The position numbers were made by a program, and so were the translations under genes. From Falsiruegeria mediterranea M17 (GTDB lineage: Bacteria > Pseudomonadota > Alphaproteobacteria > Rhodobacterales > Rhodobacteraceae), in assembly GCF_900302455.1 (NCBI RefSeq), contig NZ_ONZG01000012.1, forward strand, positions 1-64,000: DNA of 64,000 nucleotides. The letters are read 5' to 3'. Shown here piece after piece: positions 9,016 to 17,461 of this stretch (position 1 is its first letter; the number at the start of each line of letters is the position of its first letter). Below the pieces are notes generated by a model, which saw only the letters and a program-made list of their open reading frames with translations, was not told where the DNA came from and did not search any database.

Positions 9016-9786
9016 ATGCCGACAATCAATTTCCATGGCGAAGACATTGAATATCTGGACCAGGGTCAAGGTCCAGCTTTGGTGTTGATTCCTGGGCTTG
9101 GCGGTCAGCTTGCATTTTGGCGGGGAATTGCGCCGAAACTGTCGGCCTCTTTTCGCGTGTTGTCGCTGGATCATCCCATGACCGCCACGGGACGCAACGC
9201 CATTCAGAGCATGGCTGATCTGGTCTTGATGCTGCTGGATCACGTGAACATCCCAAGTTGCAGCATTGTGGGGCAATCCATGGGTGGACCGGTTGTTCAG
9301 CAGTTGGCGTTGTCGCACCCCAACCGGATCGATCGTATCGTCTTTGGGTCAACCTGGGCCGGACCAGACGACTATTTCCGTCGCGCCTTTGGCCTGCGAC
9401 TCGAGATTTTGAGTAACCTCGGGATTGAGGGCTATGCCAAGGCACAAATCCTGTCGACGTTCTCGGCCGAAGACATCGCCGACAACCCCGAACGCGCCAG
9501 AGAATGGGAGGAGCGCACCATCTCCTCCTCCGATCCTGCCGTGCTGGCGCATCGTATGCGCGCCATACTGACCCACGACGCCAAGAACCAAATCCCCGAC
9601 ATCAACCACCCTTGTCTGGTGATCTCCGTCGAAGGCGATCAGGTTGTCCCCCCGCACATGTCCCGCCGCTTGGCCGAACTGCTCCCCAACTCGGAGCTGA
9701 AAGAACTGTCGGGTGGTGGACATTTCAAGGCGATGCTGGACCCACTGGGTTATCTGGCCGCCTTAGAGCCCTTTTTGAAATCCTGA
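9016..9786 (+). CDS. Alpha/beta hydrolase fold enzyme
   Basis: A 256-aa alpha/beta hydrolase. The oxyanion region has LIPGLGG, the nucleophile elbow reads VGQSMGG, an acidic residue lies in VISVEGDQVVPP, and the catalytic His is in GGGHF near the C terminus, so the Ser-Asp-His triad looks complete. The order resembles the 3-oxoadipate enol-lactonase and haloperoxidase-like groups, but substrate cannot be called. I prefer ATG 9016 to a GTG at 9004; neither has a strong ribosome-binding site. A cupin gene follows after 15 bp and is probably co-transcribed. Confidence 0.85.
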   Translation: MPTINFHGEDIEYLDQGQGPALVLIPGLGGQLAFWRGIAPKLSASFRVLSLDHPMTATGRNAIQSMADLVLMLLDHVNIPSCSIVGQSMGGPVVQQLALSHPNRIDRIVFGSTWAGPDDYFRRAFGLRLEILSNLGIEGYAKAQILSTFSAEDIADNPERAREWEERTISSSDPAVLAHRMRAILTHDAKNQIPDINHPCLVISVEGDQVVPPHMSRRLAELLPNSELKELSGGGHFKAMLDPLGYLAALEPFLKS

Positions 9787-9801
9787 GACCGGAGCCTGTC
9801 C

Positions 9802-10188
9802 ATGCCCCATCTGTCACATGACGCCCAATCATTGGAAACTTGGCGCCCCGGCGTCGAAACGCGCATGCGGGTTTCTGCCCTGACCGGCTCGCACACCTTG
9901 TGCATTTTCGAGCAGTATTGCGACCCCGGCCTGGGAGCCCCACTACATCAACATGCCGTCGAAGAGGTGCTTGAGGTCATTTCAGGCACGGCAGAAATCT
10001 GGCTCAACGACGAGATTATCCAGGCCAGCGCCAACATGTCGGTTCTGATTCCGGCCGGAAACATGCATGGATTCCGCAACACTGGGCAGGATACGCTGCA
10101 CGTCCGGGCCACCTTGGCCAGCCCGGTGTTCGAGGCTTCTTATGCCGACGACCGCGAACAATCGCGCCGCTGGTCACCTGCGGGTTAG
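9802..10188 (+). CDS. Cupin-domain protein
   Basis: A 128-aa single-domain cupin. The first cupin motif is seen in PGLGAPLHQHAVEEVLEVISG (metal ligands H-x-H and E) and the second in the PAGNMHGFRN region with its His. It is probably a small metal-binding dioxygenase-like or binding protein of unknown substrate. It follows the alpha/beta hydrolase and its stop codon overlaps by 3 bp the stop of the opposite-strand hydrolase gene. Confidence 0.85.
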   Translation: MPHLSHDAQSLETWRPGVETRMRVSALTGSHTLCIFEQYCDPGLGAPLHQHAVEEVLEVISGTAEIWLNDEIIQASANMSVLIPAGNMHGFRNTGQDTLHVRATLASPVFEASYADDREQSRRWSPAG

Positions 10189-11732
10189 CGGCGTCCTGAC
10201 TTTGGACCATCGGGCGTGATCATTGTCATCGACAACGTGTGATCGGCATTGCGCATCCGGTGCCGCAGCATGGTGCGGGTCAAACGGGCAAGGTCCGCCT
10301 GATAGTCTGGATGCTCTGCGACATTTTCAAACTCGCCCTTTCCTTGATGATCAAACAGCACCGGGGGCAGGTCGGCAGCAAATTCCACCAGCGTGAACCG
10401 CGTGCCCCGCAAGACAGCAAGGCTGGCGTTACTGGGACCAACACCAAGCGCCTTTTCCCAATGCGTCGGGGCGACGGGGTCGGCGACGTCCAACTCGGAA
10501 TAGGTGTAGCTTCGCCAGCCGCCCGGCACGTCGCCCGCAAGCATCGGCAGCAATGAGCGACCGTCCATCGCGTTCGGAACCTCTTGGCCAACCCAGTCCA
10601 GAATGGTGGGCGTGATGTCGATGGATTCGGTGGGCTCCGTCACCTCGGCCCCGGCGCGGGATGCATTTCCCGGCTGACGGATGATCAGCGGCACATGGTA
10701 CGAAGCATCGTAGAAGCTCGACTTGCCCCAGCAATGCCGGTCACCCAACATCTCGCCGTGATCAGCGGTCACGATCAGCAGCGTGTCGTCATACTGTCCG
10801 CTTTGCTTGAGAAATTCGATGACACGCCCGATGTGCGCATCCACTTCGGTGGCCAGCCCCAAATAGATCGCGCGCAGCGTTTGAATGGTCTCGTCCGTCG
10901 CCTCAAGCTCGGGGAAACCCTGCACAAATGTGGCTGGTGACGCATTGGCCATGGATGGGGTACAGAACGGATGCACTCCCGCCTCGTCGTCCGGTGTCTC
11001 AAGTCGCGATGGCAACGGCAAAGACGCGGGATCATACATCCGGTTATAGGGCGCAGGCGCAACCAACGGCGGATGCGGGCGGATATAAGTCAGATGCGCG
11101 AACCAGCTGTGATCGTCATAGCCCGGCATCGTGGCCAAAAAGCGATCCGTCAGAAAAGCGGTGTCGCTGTCCTCGGCCTGATAAAGCGCCGGATCGTCAA
11201 TTCGGGAGGCCTCATCGGTGGGTGACACCGGCTTGTACACATCCTCGTACCGATCGAACTGATAACCCTTGTTTTTTAGATGAGACCGCCAAGGGTAAGA
11301 CATTTCCAGACGCATCTCGACCATCTCTTGGAACCCGGCCATCTGGTATTCATATGTGTGCACTGCCGGGTCGTTGGGATGGTAGGCGCGCGGGTCTTGC
11401 GAGGTGTCGGTATAGCCAAACAGCATTGGCACATACCCGGCCTTGCGCATCTCAGAGGCGATGGTGGGCGTATCGTGACGCAGCGGTGTGCCATTGCGGA
11501 TCGAGCGATGGTTCATCGCATACTGTCCGGTCAGCAGCGACGCCCGTGACGGCCCGCAGGGGTTCACAACCGAGTAGTGCTTCCGAAAGGTAACGGCCTC
11601 GTTCATCAAACCGCGCAGATTCGGCAGATCGACATACTGAGCCAAAGGACCAAACACACAGTCTGCGCGTAGCTGGTCAATGACAATGAATAGGACATTC
11701 TTTCGGTTCTGCATCTCGATCTCGTGCGTCAT
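10185..11732 (-). CDS. Sulfatase / phosphonate monoester hydrolase family enzyme
   Basis: A 515-aa member of the alkaline phosphatase superfamily. The metal site is visible in IVIDQLRAD at the start and TADHGEMLGD later. The signature C-x-P-S-R occurs with C59 (CGPSRASLLTG), the Cys converted to formylglycine in this class. As I recall the family, length, the NHRS segment after the signature, the SPNDP/HPNDP-like stretch, RPHPPLVAPAPYNRMY and ESIDITPTILDWVG match phosphonate monoester/phosphodiester hydrolases more closely than arylsulfatases. It lacks a signal peptide, so it should act in the cytoplasm on an imported ester. It is divergent from a DeoR regulator. Confidence 0.85.
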   Translation of the reverse strand: MTHEIEMQNRKNVLFIVIDQLRADCVFGPLAQYVDLPNLRGLMNEAVTFRKHYSVVNPCGPSRASLLTGQYAMNHRSIRNGTPLRHDTPTIASEMRKAGYVPMLFGYTDTSQDPRAYHPNDPAVHTYEYQMAGFQEMVEMRLEMSYPWRSHLKNKGYQFDRYEDVYKPVSPTDEASRIDDPALYQAEDSDTAFLTDRFLATMPGYDDHSWFAHLTYIRPHPPLVAPAPYNRMYDPASLPLPSRLETPDDEAGVHPFCTPSMANASPATFVQGFPELEATDETIQTLRAIYLGLATEVDAHIGRVIEFLKQSGQYDDTLLIVTADHGEMLGDRHCWGKSSFYDASYHVPLIIRQPGNASRAGAEVTEPTESIDITPTILDWVGQEVPNAMDGRSLLPMLAGDVPGGWRSYTYSELDVADPVAPTHWEKALGVGPSNASLAVLRGTRFTLVEFAADLPPVLFDHQGKGEFENVAEHPDYQADLARLTRTMLRHRMRNADHTLSMTMITPDGPKSGRR

Positions 11733-11848
11733 ACCAGAGTTGCCTCACATAACCGCCTAATCCGGCCCATGGAAAGAGGGGGAATTCGCGAGAATGCAAG
11801 ATTCACAGCAATTTCATGATGCCATTTGACCATATCACTTGAAAAAGC

Positions 11849-11872
11849 GTGGGTTTTTGTGGATTATTGTGG
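11849..11872 (+). promoter_or_regulatory. Triple GTGG repeat in the deoR-1 leader, candidate operator
   Basis: GTGG occurs at 11849, 11859 and 11869, exactly 10 bp apart with AT-rich spacers, directly before the ATG at 11878. A similar series lies upstream of the paralogous regulator at 22770-23564. Helically phased direct repeats are a usual form of DeoR-family operators, so an autoregulatory site shared with the divergent PMH-like gene is a reasonable inference. Confidence 0.4.
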
Positions 11873-11877
11873 GCGCC

Positions 11878-12681
11878 ATGACAAAAACACAAACCCATTC
11901 CCACCGCGAGCTTGAGCTGTTAGAGGCCTTGCGCCAACTTGGCGGTTCGGCCCGTAGCGCCGAACTGGCCCGCGTGCTGGATGTATCCGAAGAGACCGTT
12001 CGCCGCACGATCAAGGCTCTGGCCAAGGCAGACGCATTGGAACGTGTGCATGGCGGAGCTTATTTGCCGGACACACAGGCCGGGCTCAGCTTTTTTAGTC
12101 GGATGACGCAATATCCCGACGAAAAGCGAGCAATTGCCAGATGCGCAGCGAGGCACATCGACGACGGGATGACCCTGTTTCTGGATGTGGGATCAACCAC
12201 CGCCTTTGTCAGCGAAGAACTGCGGGCGCGCCACAATCTGACCGTGGTGACGAACTCTATCGGGGTGGCGCAGACGCTCGTCAATCACAACAACAATCGG
12301 GTGCATTTCCTGGGCGGCGAGATGCAGGGCAACGAGCGCGGAACCTTTGGCTTTGTCACCGAAAACCAGATCCGGCGCTTTGTTTTCGACATGGCTGTCC
12401 TTAGCGCGGACGCCCTGTCGCCCAAGCAGGGCGTGCTGTTCACCAATGCGATCGAAGCAAACCTGGCAATAGTCGCCTCTGAGAGCGCCGATCAGGTGGC
12501 CTTTGCGATCGATCATCACAAATTTGACGGAACCGCCCCCCATTGCGGACCTGACATGCGCCAGGTCGACATGGTGTTCACCGACGCCGCACCCAACAAG
12601 CGGCTACGAGCGGCGTTCAAGGAATGGGGCGTGGCGGTACATGTCGCGGGACAAACGGAAGACACAAATGACGATGAATGA
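11878..12681 (+). CDS. DeoR/GlpR-family transcriptional regulator
   Basis: A 267-aa repressor-type regulator. It has an N-terminal winged helix (about residues 8-60, with SAELARVLDVSEETVRRTIK and RVHGGAYL) and a C-terminal DeoR sensor domain of the phosphosugar-isomerase type (FLDVGSTTAFVSEEL, TNSIGVAQTL, FLGGEMQGNERGTFG). The ligand is normally a phosphorylated metabolite. ATG 11878 is chosen because the helix-turn-helix starts soon after; a TTG at 11839 would add 13 residues. It is divergent from the PMH-like hydrolase, overlaps the phosphatase gene by 14 bp, and is about 40% identical by eye to the second DeoR protein in this window. Confidence 0.93.
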   Translation: MTKTQTHSHRELELLEALRQLGGSARSAELARVLDVSEETVRRTIKALAKADALERVHGGAYLPDTQAGLSFFSRMTQYPDEKRAIARCAARHIDDGMTLFLDVGSTTAFVSEELRARHNLTVVTNSIGVAQTLVNHNNNRVHFLGGEMQGNERGTFGFVTENQIRRFVFDMAVLSADALSPKQGVLFTNAIEANLAIVASESADQVAFAIDHHKFDGTAPHCGPDMRQVDMVFTDAAPNKRLRAAFKEWGVAVHVAGQTEDTNDDE

Positions 12682-13438
12682 GTGCGTAGAGCACGCCCAG
12701 ACAGTGGCCGAATTGGCCTGCGAATCCGCGCGCGGATTCTTCCGCGGCAAGCTAGGGGTTGAATTCAAGGCCGACAGCAGCCCCGTAACCCAAGCCGATA
12801 AGGGGATCGAGGCCGAGGTGCGCGCTTATCTGAGCGAACATTTTCCCGATCATGGGATTTTTGGCGAAGAACATGGGGCCAACGGCGTCGACAAGGACAA
12901 CCTGTGGATCGTCGATCCCATCGACGGCACCCGCTCGTTTCTGTCAGGCAATCCACTCTTTGGCTTTCTGCTGGCCCATCTTCAGCACGGAACGCCGCAG
13001 ATCGGTGTCGTCGGCATGCCCGTGTTGGGAGAGATCTTTGTCGGCGTCAAAGACAAAGGCGCCAAGATGAACGGTGAAGCCATCCAAGCCTCGGACGTGC
13101 AAGACCTGAATCGCGCGATCCTCTATGTAAACGAAGGTGACAAGATTTACCGCGACCACCCGAATGTCTTTGCGCGATTGATGCAATCGGGGCAAACGCG
13201 ACGCATGTCCTATGACTGCTACCCCCACGCGCTGTTGGCCGCGGGGCATGTGGACGCGGTCGTGGATTATGATCTGCAACCTTACGACTACCTGCCCGTA
13301 TCGGCCCTGGTCGAGGCGGCGGGTGGCCTCATGACAGATTGGCAAGGCAACGCATTGTCTCTGGGCTCGGACGGCCGCGTGATTTCCGCCGCCACGCCTC
13401 AGCTGCATGCCGAGTTGCTTGATCTGGTGAACGGATAG
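12668..13438 (+). CDS. Inositol-monophosphatase-family phosphatase (HisN-like)
   Basis: A 256-aa Mg2+-dependent phosphatase of the IMPase superfamily. Metal-binding motifs are GEE (66-68) and DPIDGTRS (83-90), with the late motif VVDYDLQPYDYLPVSALVEAAGG, which resembles histidinol-phosphate phosphatases of the HisN type. Substrate is uncertain; histidinol phosphate, inositol phosphate or another sugar phosphate are possible. It overlaps the DeoR gene by 14 bp and is followed 4 bp later by a Na/Pi cotransporter, so it more likely serves this local phosphate-ester locus than histidine synthesis. Confidence 0.85.
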   Translation: MTMNECVEHAQTVAELACESARGFFRGKLGVEFKADSSPVTQADKGIEAEVRAYLSEHFPDHGIFGEEHGANGVDKDNLWIVDPIDGTRSFLSGNPLFGFLLAHLQHGTPQIGVVGMPVLGEIFVGVKDKGAKMNGEAIQASDVQDLNRAILYVNEGDKIYRDHPNVFARLMQSGQTRRMSYDCYPHALLAAGHVDAVVDYDLQPYDYLPVSALVEAAGGLMTDWQGNALSLGSDGRVISAATPQLHAELLDLVNG

Positions 13439-13442
13439 GCAC

Positions 13443-15125
13443 ATGGCGATCGTCAGTTTTCTCATAAGCCTTGCCGGAGCAACCATGTTGCTGCTTTTTG
13501 CTGTGCGCATGGTCCGTACCGGCATCGAACGCAGCTATGGCGCGTCGTTTCAGCGGGTGATGACCCGACAAAACTCAATGATCCAAGCCAGTATTGTGGG
13601 CCTCACGATGGCCTTGGTGCTACAAAGCTCGGCCGCAGTTGCGCTGCTCACGTCAGGCTTTGCGGCCAGCGGGTTGTTGAGCTTCGGATCGGGCCTTGCG
13701 ATTGTTTTGGGCGGCGATCTGGGATCGGCACTCATCATTCAGATCCTGTCGTTCAAACTGGATTGGCTGGTGCCCCTGCTGCTTGCCATCGGTGGCTGGC
13801 TGTTCGTCAAAACCGAGCAGAAGAAACTGCGCCAGATGGGCCGCATCCTGATGGGGATCGCCTTCATTCTCATTTCGCTCAGGTTCCTGCGCGAGGCGAT
13901 GGACCCGATCCGCGACAGCGCCTTTTTGCCCGCCATCGCTGACTATCTGGCCCGCGACTATATCACCGCCTTCCTTGTGGGCGCAGCACTTGCCTTTGTC
14001 ATGCACAGCTCGGTTGCGGCGATCCTGATGTGTGTGACGTTGGTGCAAATTGGCGCCATCCCCTTTACCGCAGGCTTGTCGCTGGTGCTGGGGGCGAACC
14101 TGGGCAGCGCGTTCATTCCGGTGTGGTTGACGCGTGGCATGGACACCGCGGCCAGGCGCATCCCCTTTGCAAATCTCGGCTTGCGCGGGGCTTGGGCCGT
14201 GATCAGCCTATTTGCCATCAACCTCGCACTTCCTGCCGACCTGCTTGGGGCGGGTCATGGCGGACAAATGCTGGTCAACGCGCATCTGGCCTTTAACGCA
14301 TCGCTTCTGGTGTTGGCGCTGCCTTTCTGCCGGATGCTGCAAGGACCGATGGAGCAGTTGATGCCGGACACTTCAGCTGAGCGCGATAGCGAACCAGTCG
14401 CAAAACCATCAAGCGCACTGGACCCTGGCAACGTGGGTTCATCTGCACAGGCGATCTCGAGCCTCAAGCGCGAACTGCTGCGCATGGCCGATCTGGTCGA
14501 GGCGATGTTTCGTCCCACCCTGCGCCTGTATAAATCCGGTGAAAAGGACCAAATCCGCGCGGTTCAAGCGGTCGACGCCGAGGTCAACGAGTGCCTATCC
14601 GGCATCCGCGCCTTTGTTGCCGCTTTGCCCGCAGACACCATGAGCAACCAAGATGCAGGCATCGCACGCGATATGCTGGAATACGCCGTTCGCCTCGAGA
14701 CCGCGGGCGATGTGGTTGCCAAGCGCCTGACCGTATTGGCTGGTGATCTGCGCAAGACAGGCAAACAGTTCTCGAAAGAGGGGTGGAGCGAGCTGCAGCA
14801 GATGCACGAGACCATTCTGGTGAACATGCAATTGGCGTCGAACGTCCTGATATCGGACGATCTGGAAAGCGCGCGTTTGTTGAATGCTGAAAAGACCGAG
14901 GTAAAACGTGCTGAGCGAAACAGCCGCAAGCGGCACTTTCGACGGTTGCAGATCGGCAAGGTGCAGAGCTTCGAGACAAGCGATATCCACCTGGAGACCC
15001 TGCGCGCATTTCGCGATTTCAACAGCCATATCGCCGCCGTTGCGACCCCAATCCTGTATCAAAGCGGGCAATTGCTGGAAACGCGCCTGATCGAAGACAT
15101 GCCCAATTCTGTCACCGAGAGCTGA
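13443..15125 (+). CDS. Na/Pi cotransporter family protein with PhoU-like tail
   Basis: A 560-aa membrane protein. The first 310 residues carry two inverted Na/Pi-cotransporter repeats, each with the diagnostic glutamine/serine motif (QSSAAVALLTSGF and HSSVAAILMC), in about nine helices. The C-terminal 220 residues are soluble, helical and PhoU-like. Such NptA/YjbB-type proteins move phosphate with Na+, often as exporters when internal phosphate is high. Being downstream of a phosphatase and an ester hydrolase, it may dispose of phosphate released from an organophosphate, which is inference. The EamA gene starts 6 bp later. Confidence 0.9.
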   Translation: MAIVSFLISLAGATMLLLFAVRMVRTGIERSYGASFQRVMTRQNSMIQASIVGLTMALVLQSSAAVALLTSGFAASGLLSFGSGLAIVLGGDLGSALIIQILSFKLDWLVPLLLAIGGWLFVKTEQKKLRQMGRILMGIAFILISLRFLREAMDPIRDSAFLPAIADYLARDYITAFLVGAALAFVMHSSVAAILMCVTLVQIGAIPFTAGLSLVLGANLGSAFIPVWLTRGMDTAARRIPFANLGLRGAWAVISLFAINLALPADLLGAGHGGQMLVNAHLAFNASLLVLALPFCRMLQGPMEQLMPDTSAERDSEPVAKPSSALDPGNVGSSAQAISSLKRELLRMADLVEAMFRPTLRLYKSGEKDQIRAVQAVDAEVNECLSGIRAFVAALPADTMSNQDAGIARDMLEYAVRLETAGDVVAKRLTVLAGDLRKTGKQFSKEGWSELQQMHETILVNMQLASNVLISDDLESARLLNAEKTEVKRAERNSRKRHFRRLQIGKVQSFETSDIHLETLRAFRDFNSHIAAVATPILYQSGQLLETRLIEDMPNSVTES

Positions 15126-15131
15126 TCGCCG

Positions 15132-15971
15132 ATGTCCGCCTCTGTCGTTGTTATCATCCTGTCTGCCGCGTTGCTGCATGCCATCTGGAATGCGATCGTG
15201 AAAACGGCTGCAGACCGCACGACCACGCTGGGTCTAGTGGCTTTTGGTCATGTGCTGGTGGGTGGGGTGATGGTCATTTTCCTGCCCCTCCCAACCACTG
15301 AAAGCTTTGTTTACATCTTGCTCTCGACCGTGGTGCATTTCGGCTATTACTACATGCTGGCACGCGCCTATCAGCATGGGGATCTCAGCGTCGTCTATCC
15401 CATCGCGCGCGGTATCGTCCCTGCCCTGGTCTCTCTGTGGGCTATGATCCTGGTGGGCGAGGTCCTGCCTTTGCAAGCTTGGGTCGGCATCGCGGTGATC
15501 GCCCTTGGCATTCAGCTCAGCAGTTGGCGGGCATTGCGATCGGGCGTCGGCCGCGCGGCCCTTGGGTTTGCAGTTGGCACCGGGTTCTGCATCTCGATCT
15601 ATTCCGTGGTAGACGGGATCGGCGTCCGGCTGTCCGGAAATACACTGTCCTATTGGGCCTGGGGCGCGTTTTTGCACATCTTCATCGCGGGCTTTGTCGG
15701 CTTCCGCAAACGATCCACTCTGGCTGCCCTGCCCCCACGGGTGTGGGCGCTTGGCCTTGCCGGGGGATTGGTGTCGATGACCGCTTATGGACTTGTGCTC
15801 TACGCCAAGAACTTTGCCCATTTGGGCGCAGTATCCGCCTTGCGTGAAACCTCTGTCATCTTCGCCGCTCTCATCGGGTTTCTCCTGCTCGGCGAAGGCA
15901 ATTGGAAACGCCGTCTGGGCGCGGCCGTGCTGATGGCGGTTGGTGTGGCTTTGATCGGGATGAGTGGGTAA
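15132..15971 (+). CDS. EamA/DMT-family permease
   Basis: A 279-aa protein with about ten hydrophobic helices arranged as two EamA repeats (about residues 3-138 and 148-277). The LARAYQHGDLSVVYPIARG segment after the fourth helix is typical of these drug/metabolite transporters. Direction and substrate cannot be told from sequence. It is the last gene of the deoR-phosphatase-Na/Pi-EamA operon, so it could export or import the compound that operon handles. Confidence 0.9.
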   Translation: MSASVVVIILSAALLHAIWNAIVKTAADRTTTLGLVAFGHVLVGGVMVIFLPLPTTESFVYILLSTVVHFGYYYMLARAYQHGDLSVVYPIARGIVPALVSLWAMILVGEVLPLQAWVGIAVIALGIQLSSWRALRSGVGRAALGFAVGTGFCISIYSVVDGIGVRLSGNTLSYWAWGAFLHIFIAGFVGFRKRSTLAALPPRVWALGLAGGLVSMTAYGLVLYAKNFAHLGAVSALRETSVIFAALIGFLLLGEGNWKRRLGAAVLMAVGVALIGMSG

Positions 15972-15992
15972 TCTTGATCCGTACGGCCTTGC

Positions 15993-16014
15993 GGTATATC
16001 TTTACGGTATATCA
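15993..16014 (+). repeat. Direct repeat CGGTATATC ahead of ccdA, candidate operator
   Basis: Two perfect copies of CGGTATATC (15993-16001 and 16006-16014) are spaced 13 bp apart immediately before the AGGAGA ribosome-binding site of the ccdA-like gene. Toxin-antitoxin operons are usually repressed by their own antitoxin-toxin complex at such repeats. The assignment as operator is inference. Confidence 0.4.
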
Positions 16015-16028
16015 TAGGAGACGCCCAG

Positions 16029-16283
16029 ATGGGAGCCATCGCAAAGCGTAAAACCTCTCTGACTCTGGACGCAGAGGCCTTGGATCACGCCAAGGAACTG
16101 GGAATCAACGTTTCCGCCGTTGCTGAGACGGCGCTTCAACAGGCGGTTTCCGAAGCCCGGCAGAAACAATGGCTGGAGGATAACGCGGATGCTTTTCAGG
16201 CCCAATCCGAATGGCATGAAGCAAACGGCCACCCGTTGGCTGACATCATGACCTCTCCGGCAGGCGCCACGTGGAAACGCTGA
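16029..16283 (+). CDS. ccdA: CcdA-type antitoxin
   Basis: An 84-aa antitoxin. The N-terminal half is a ribbon-helix-helix DNA-binding domain (KRKTSLTLDAEALDHAKELG followed by INVSAVAETAL). The C-terminal half is the disordered, acidic toxin-binding tail (WLEDNADAFQAQSEWHEANG) that aligns with the tail of F-plasmid CcdA. It starts at an ATG with AGGAGA upstream and overlaps the toxin gene by 13 bp, the standard antitoxin-first order. It is chromosomal here, with no plasmid or integrase genes around it. Confidence 0.9.
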   Translation: MGAIAKRKTSLTLDAEALDHAKELGINVSAVAETALQQAVSEARQKQWLEDNADAFQAQSEWHEANGHPLADIMTSPAGATWKR

Positions 16284-16561
16284 CACGCCATGACGTGGCC
16301 GAATATGGTGGCGTATTCATGGTTGTGGTCGAAAGCGACCTCTTGCCGCCTGACCCTTCGGTAGTTGTGATCCCGCTTTTGTCGAACTACCCGGCCGTCC
16401 GATACCTGAACCCAGAAATACAGCATGCTGAGACGTCTCTGATCCTGGCAACACGTCTGATCACCGCTGTCCGGCGATCCAGCCTGCGCCATGTCGGAAA
16501 CGTGTCGGATCAAGCCGACCGCATCACGCGTGCGGTCGATGTGCTGATGGCTGGGGTTTGA
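16271..16561 (+). CDS. ccdB: CcdB-type toxin, catalytic-end Trp replaced
   Basis: A 96-aa protein with the CcdB fold pattern: VVVESDLLPPDPSVVVIPLL aligns with the central strands of F-plasmid CcdB. F CcdB poisons DNA gyrase through its C-terminal residues, where W99, G100 and I101 are critical. Here the C terminus reads DVLMAGV against NLMFWGI, so the Trp position is Ala while the Gly is kept. The start is GTG 16271 inside the ccdA gene. The protein may be a weakened toxin or act on another target. Confidence 0.85.
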   Translation: METLTRHDVAEYGGVFMVVVESDLLPPDPSVVVIPLLSNYPAVRYLNPEIQHAETSLILATRLITAVRRSSLRHVGNVSDQADRITRAVDVLMAGV

Positions 16562-16563
16562 GC

Positions 16564-16599
16564 AAAAAATGGGCGCCCGTCCATGGGGAAACGGGCGCC
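16564..16599 (-). terminator. Terminator downstream of the ABC importer operon
   Basis: A 9-bp perfect stem (GGCGCCCGT, 16572-16580, with ACGGGCGCC, 16591-16599) has a 10-nt loop. On the minus strand it is followed by TTTTTT (complement of 16564-16569). It lies 28 bp past the end of the ATPase gene at 16628 and abuts the ccdB stop, so it insulates both convergent units. Confidence 0.85.
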
Positions 16600-16627
16600 A
16601 ACTGACGGCATTGGACCTTTGCGCGCG

Positions 16628-17461
16628 TCACCCCACCGCGGGTGCGCGCGACTTTTGATCCGGGTCCAGCGATGGGATCGCCGCCAGCAAGTTTCGTGTG
16701 TATTCCTGTTGCGGATTGGCAAAAAGCTCGCGCGTGGGGGCGCTTTCAACGATCTTGCCGTGGTACATGACCACCACGTGGTCGCAGGTATGAGCCACCA
16801 CCGACAGGTCGTGGCTGATGAACATGAAGGTCAGCCCTAGGTCCTTTTGCAGCGACTTGAGCAGGTTCAGAATGTCCGCCTGAATCGAAACGTCCAAGGC
16901 CGCCACACATTCATCCGCGATCACGAACCGAGGGTTGCTGGCCAGTGCCCGCGCAATGGATATCCGCTGCCGCTGACCACCCGAAAACGCATGCGGATAG
17001 CGCCGCAGATGCTCCAGGTTCAGACGGCACTTTCCGGCAATCTCGCGCACCCGCGCATCGGTTTCCTCGCGCGATTTGGTCAGGCCCATCACCTCGAGCG
17101 GTTCGGCGATGATGTCACGTACCGTCATGCGCGGGCTAAGCGCGGCGTAAGGGTCTTGAAAGATCAGCTGCGCCCGGCGGCGGTATTCTTTCAGATCGCC
17201 GGGCGACATGTTGGTCAGATCAAACTGCACCTCGCCATCGTCATATTCGGCCTCACCCCCGGTGATATCGACCGCGTTGAGCAGCGCGCGACCGAGGGTC
17301 GTCTTGCCCGATCCACTTTCCCCCACAACGCCCACAAAGGCCCCGCGCGGGATTTCGAACGACACATCGTTGACCGCCTTGAGCGTTTTTTTGTTGAAGA
17401 TCTTGCCGCCGATGGAGAACTCGACCGACAGATCCTTGGTTCTGATCAGGGGTTTGGTCAT
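16628..17461 (-). CDS. Oligopeptide/opine-type ABC transporter ATPase (OppF-like)
   Basis: A 277-aa ABC ATPase of the OppF/DppF group. Walker A is GESGSGKTT, the signature is SGGQRQRISIARALA, and the Walker B region reads VIADECVAALD, with Cys where most homologues have Pro after the catalytic Glu. It is shorter than typical OppF and ends soon after the H-loop region (MYHGKIVE). It energises the two permeases encoded upstream. It overlaps the OppD-like gene by 4 bp and is the last gene of the operon before a terminator. Confidence 0.93.
   Translation of the reverse strand: MTKPLIRTKDLSVEFSIGGKIFNKKTLKAVNDVSFEIPRGAFVGVVGESGSGKTTLGRALLNAVDITGGEAEYDDGEVQFDLTNMSPGDLKEYRRRAQLIFQDPYAALSPRMTVRDIIAEPLEVMGLTKSREETDARVREIAGKCRLNLEHLRRYPHAFSGGQRQRISIARALASNPRFVIADECVAALDVSIQADILNLLKSLQKDLGLTFMFISHDLSVVAHTCDHVVVMYHGKIVESAPTRELFANPQQEYTRNLLAAIPSLDPDQKSRAPAVG

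Noticed and set aside
12668-13438. Histidine biosynthesis gene hisN
   Set aside because: Motifs are compatible, but no his genes are nearby and the overlap with DeoR and Na/Pi genes favours another phosphate ester.
16029-16561. Mobile island or plasmid remnant suggested by ccdAB
   Set aside because: No integrase, transposase, replication gene, tRNA or attachment-like repeat flanks it; base composition and neighbours look ordinary.
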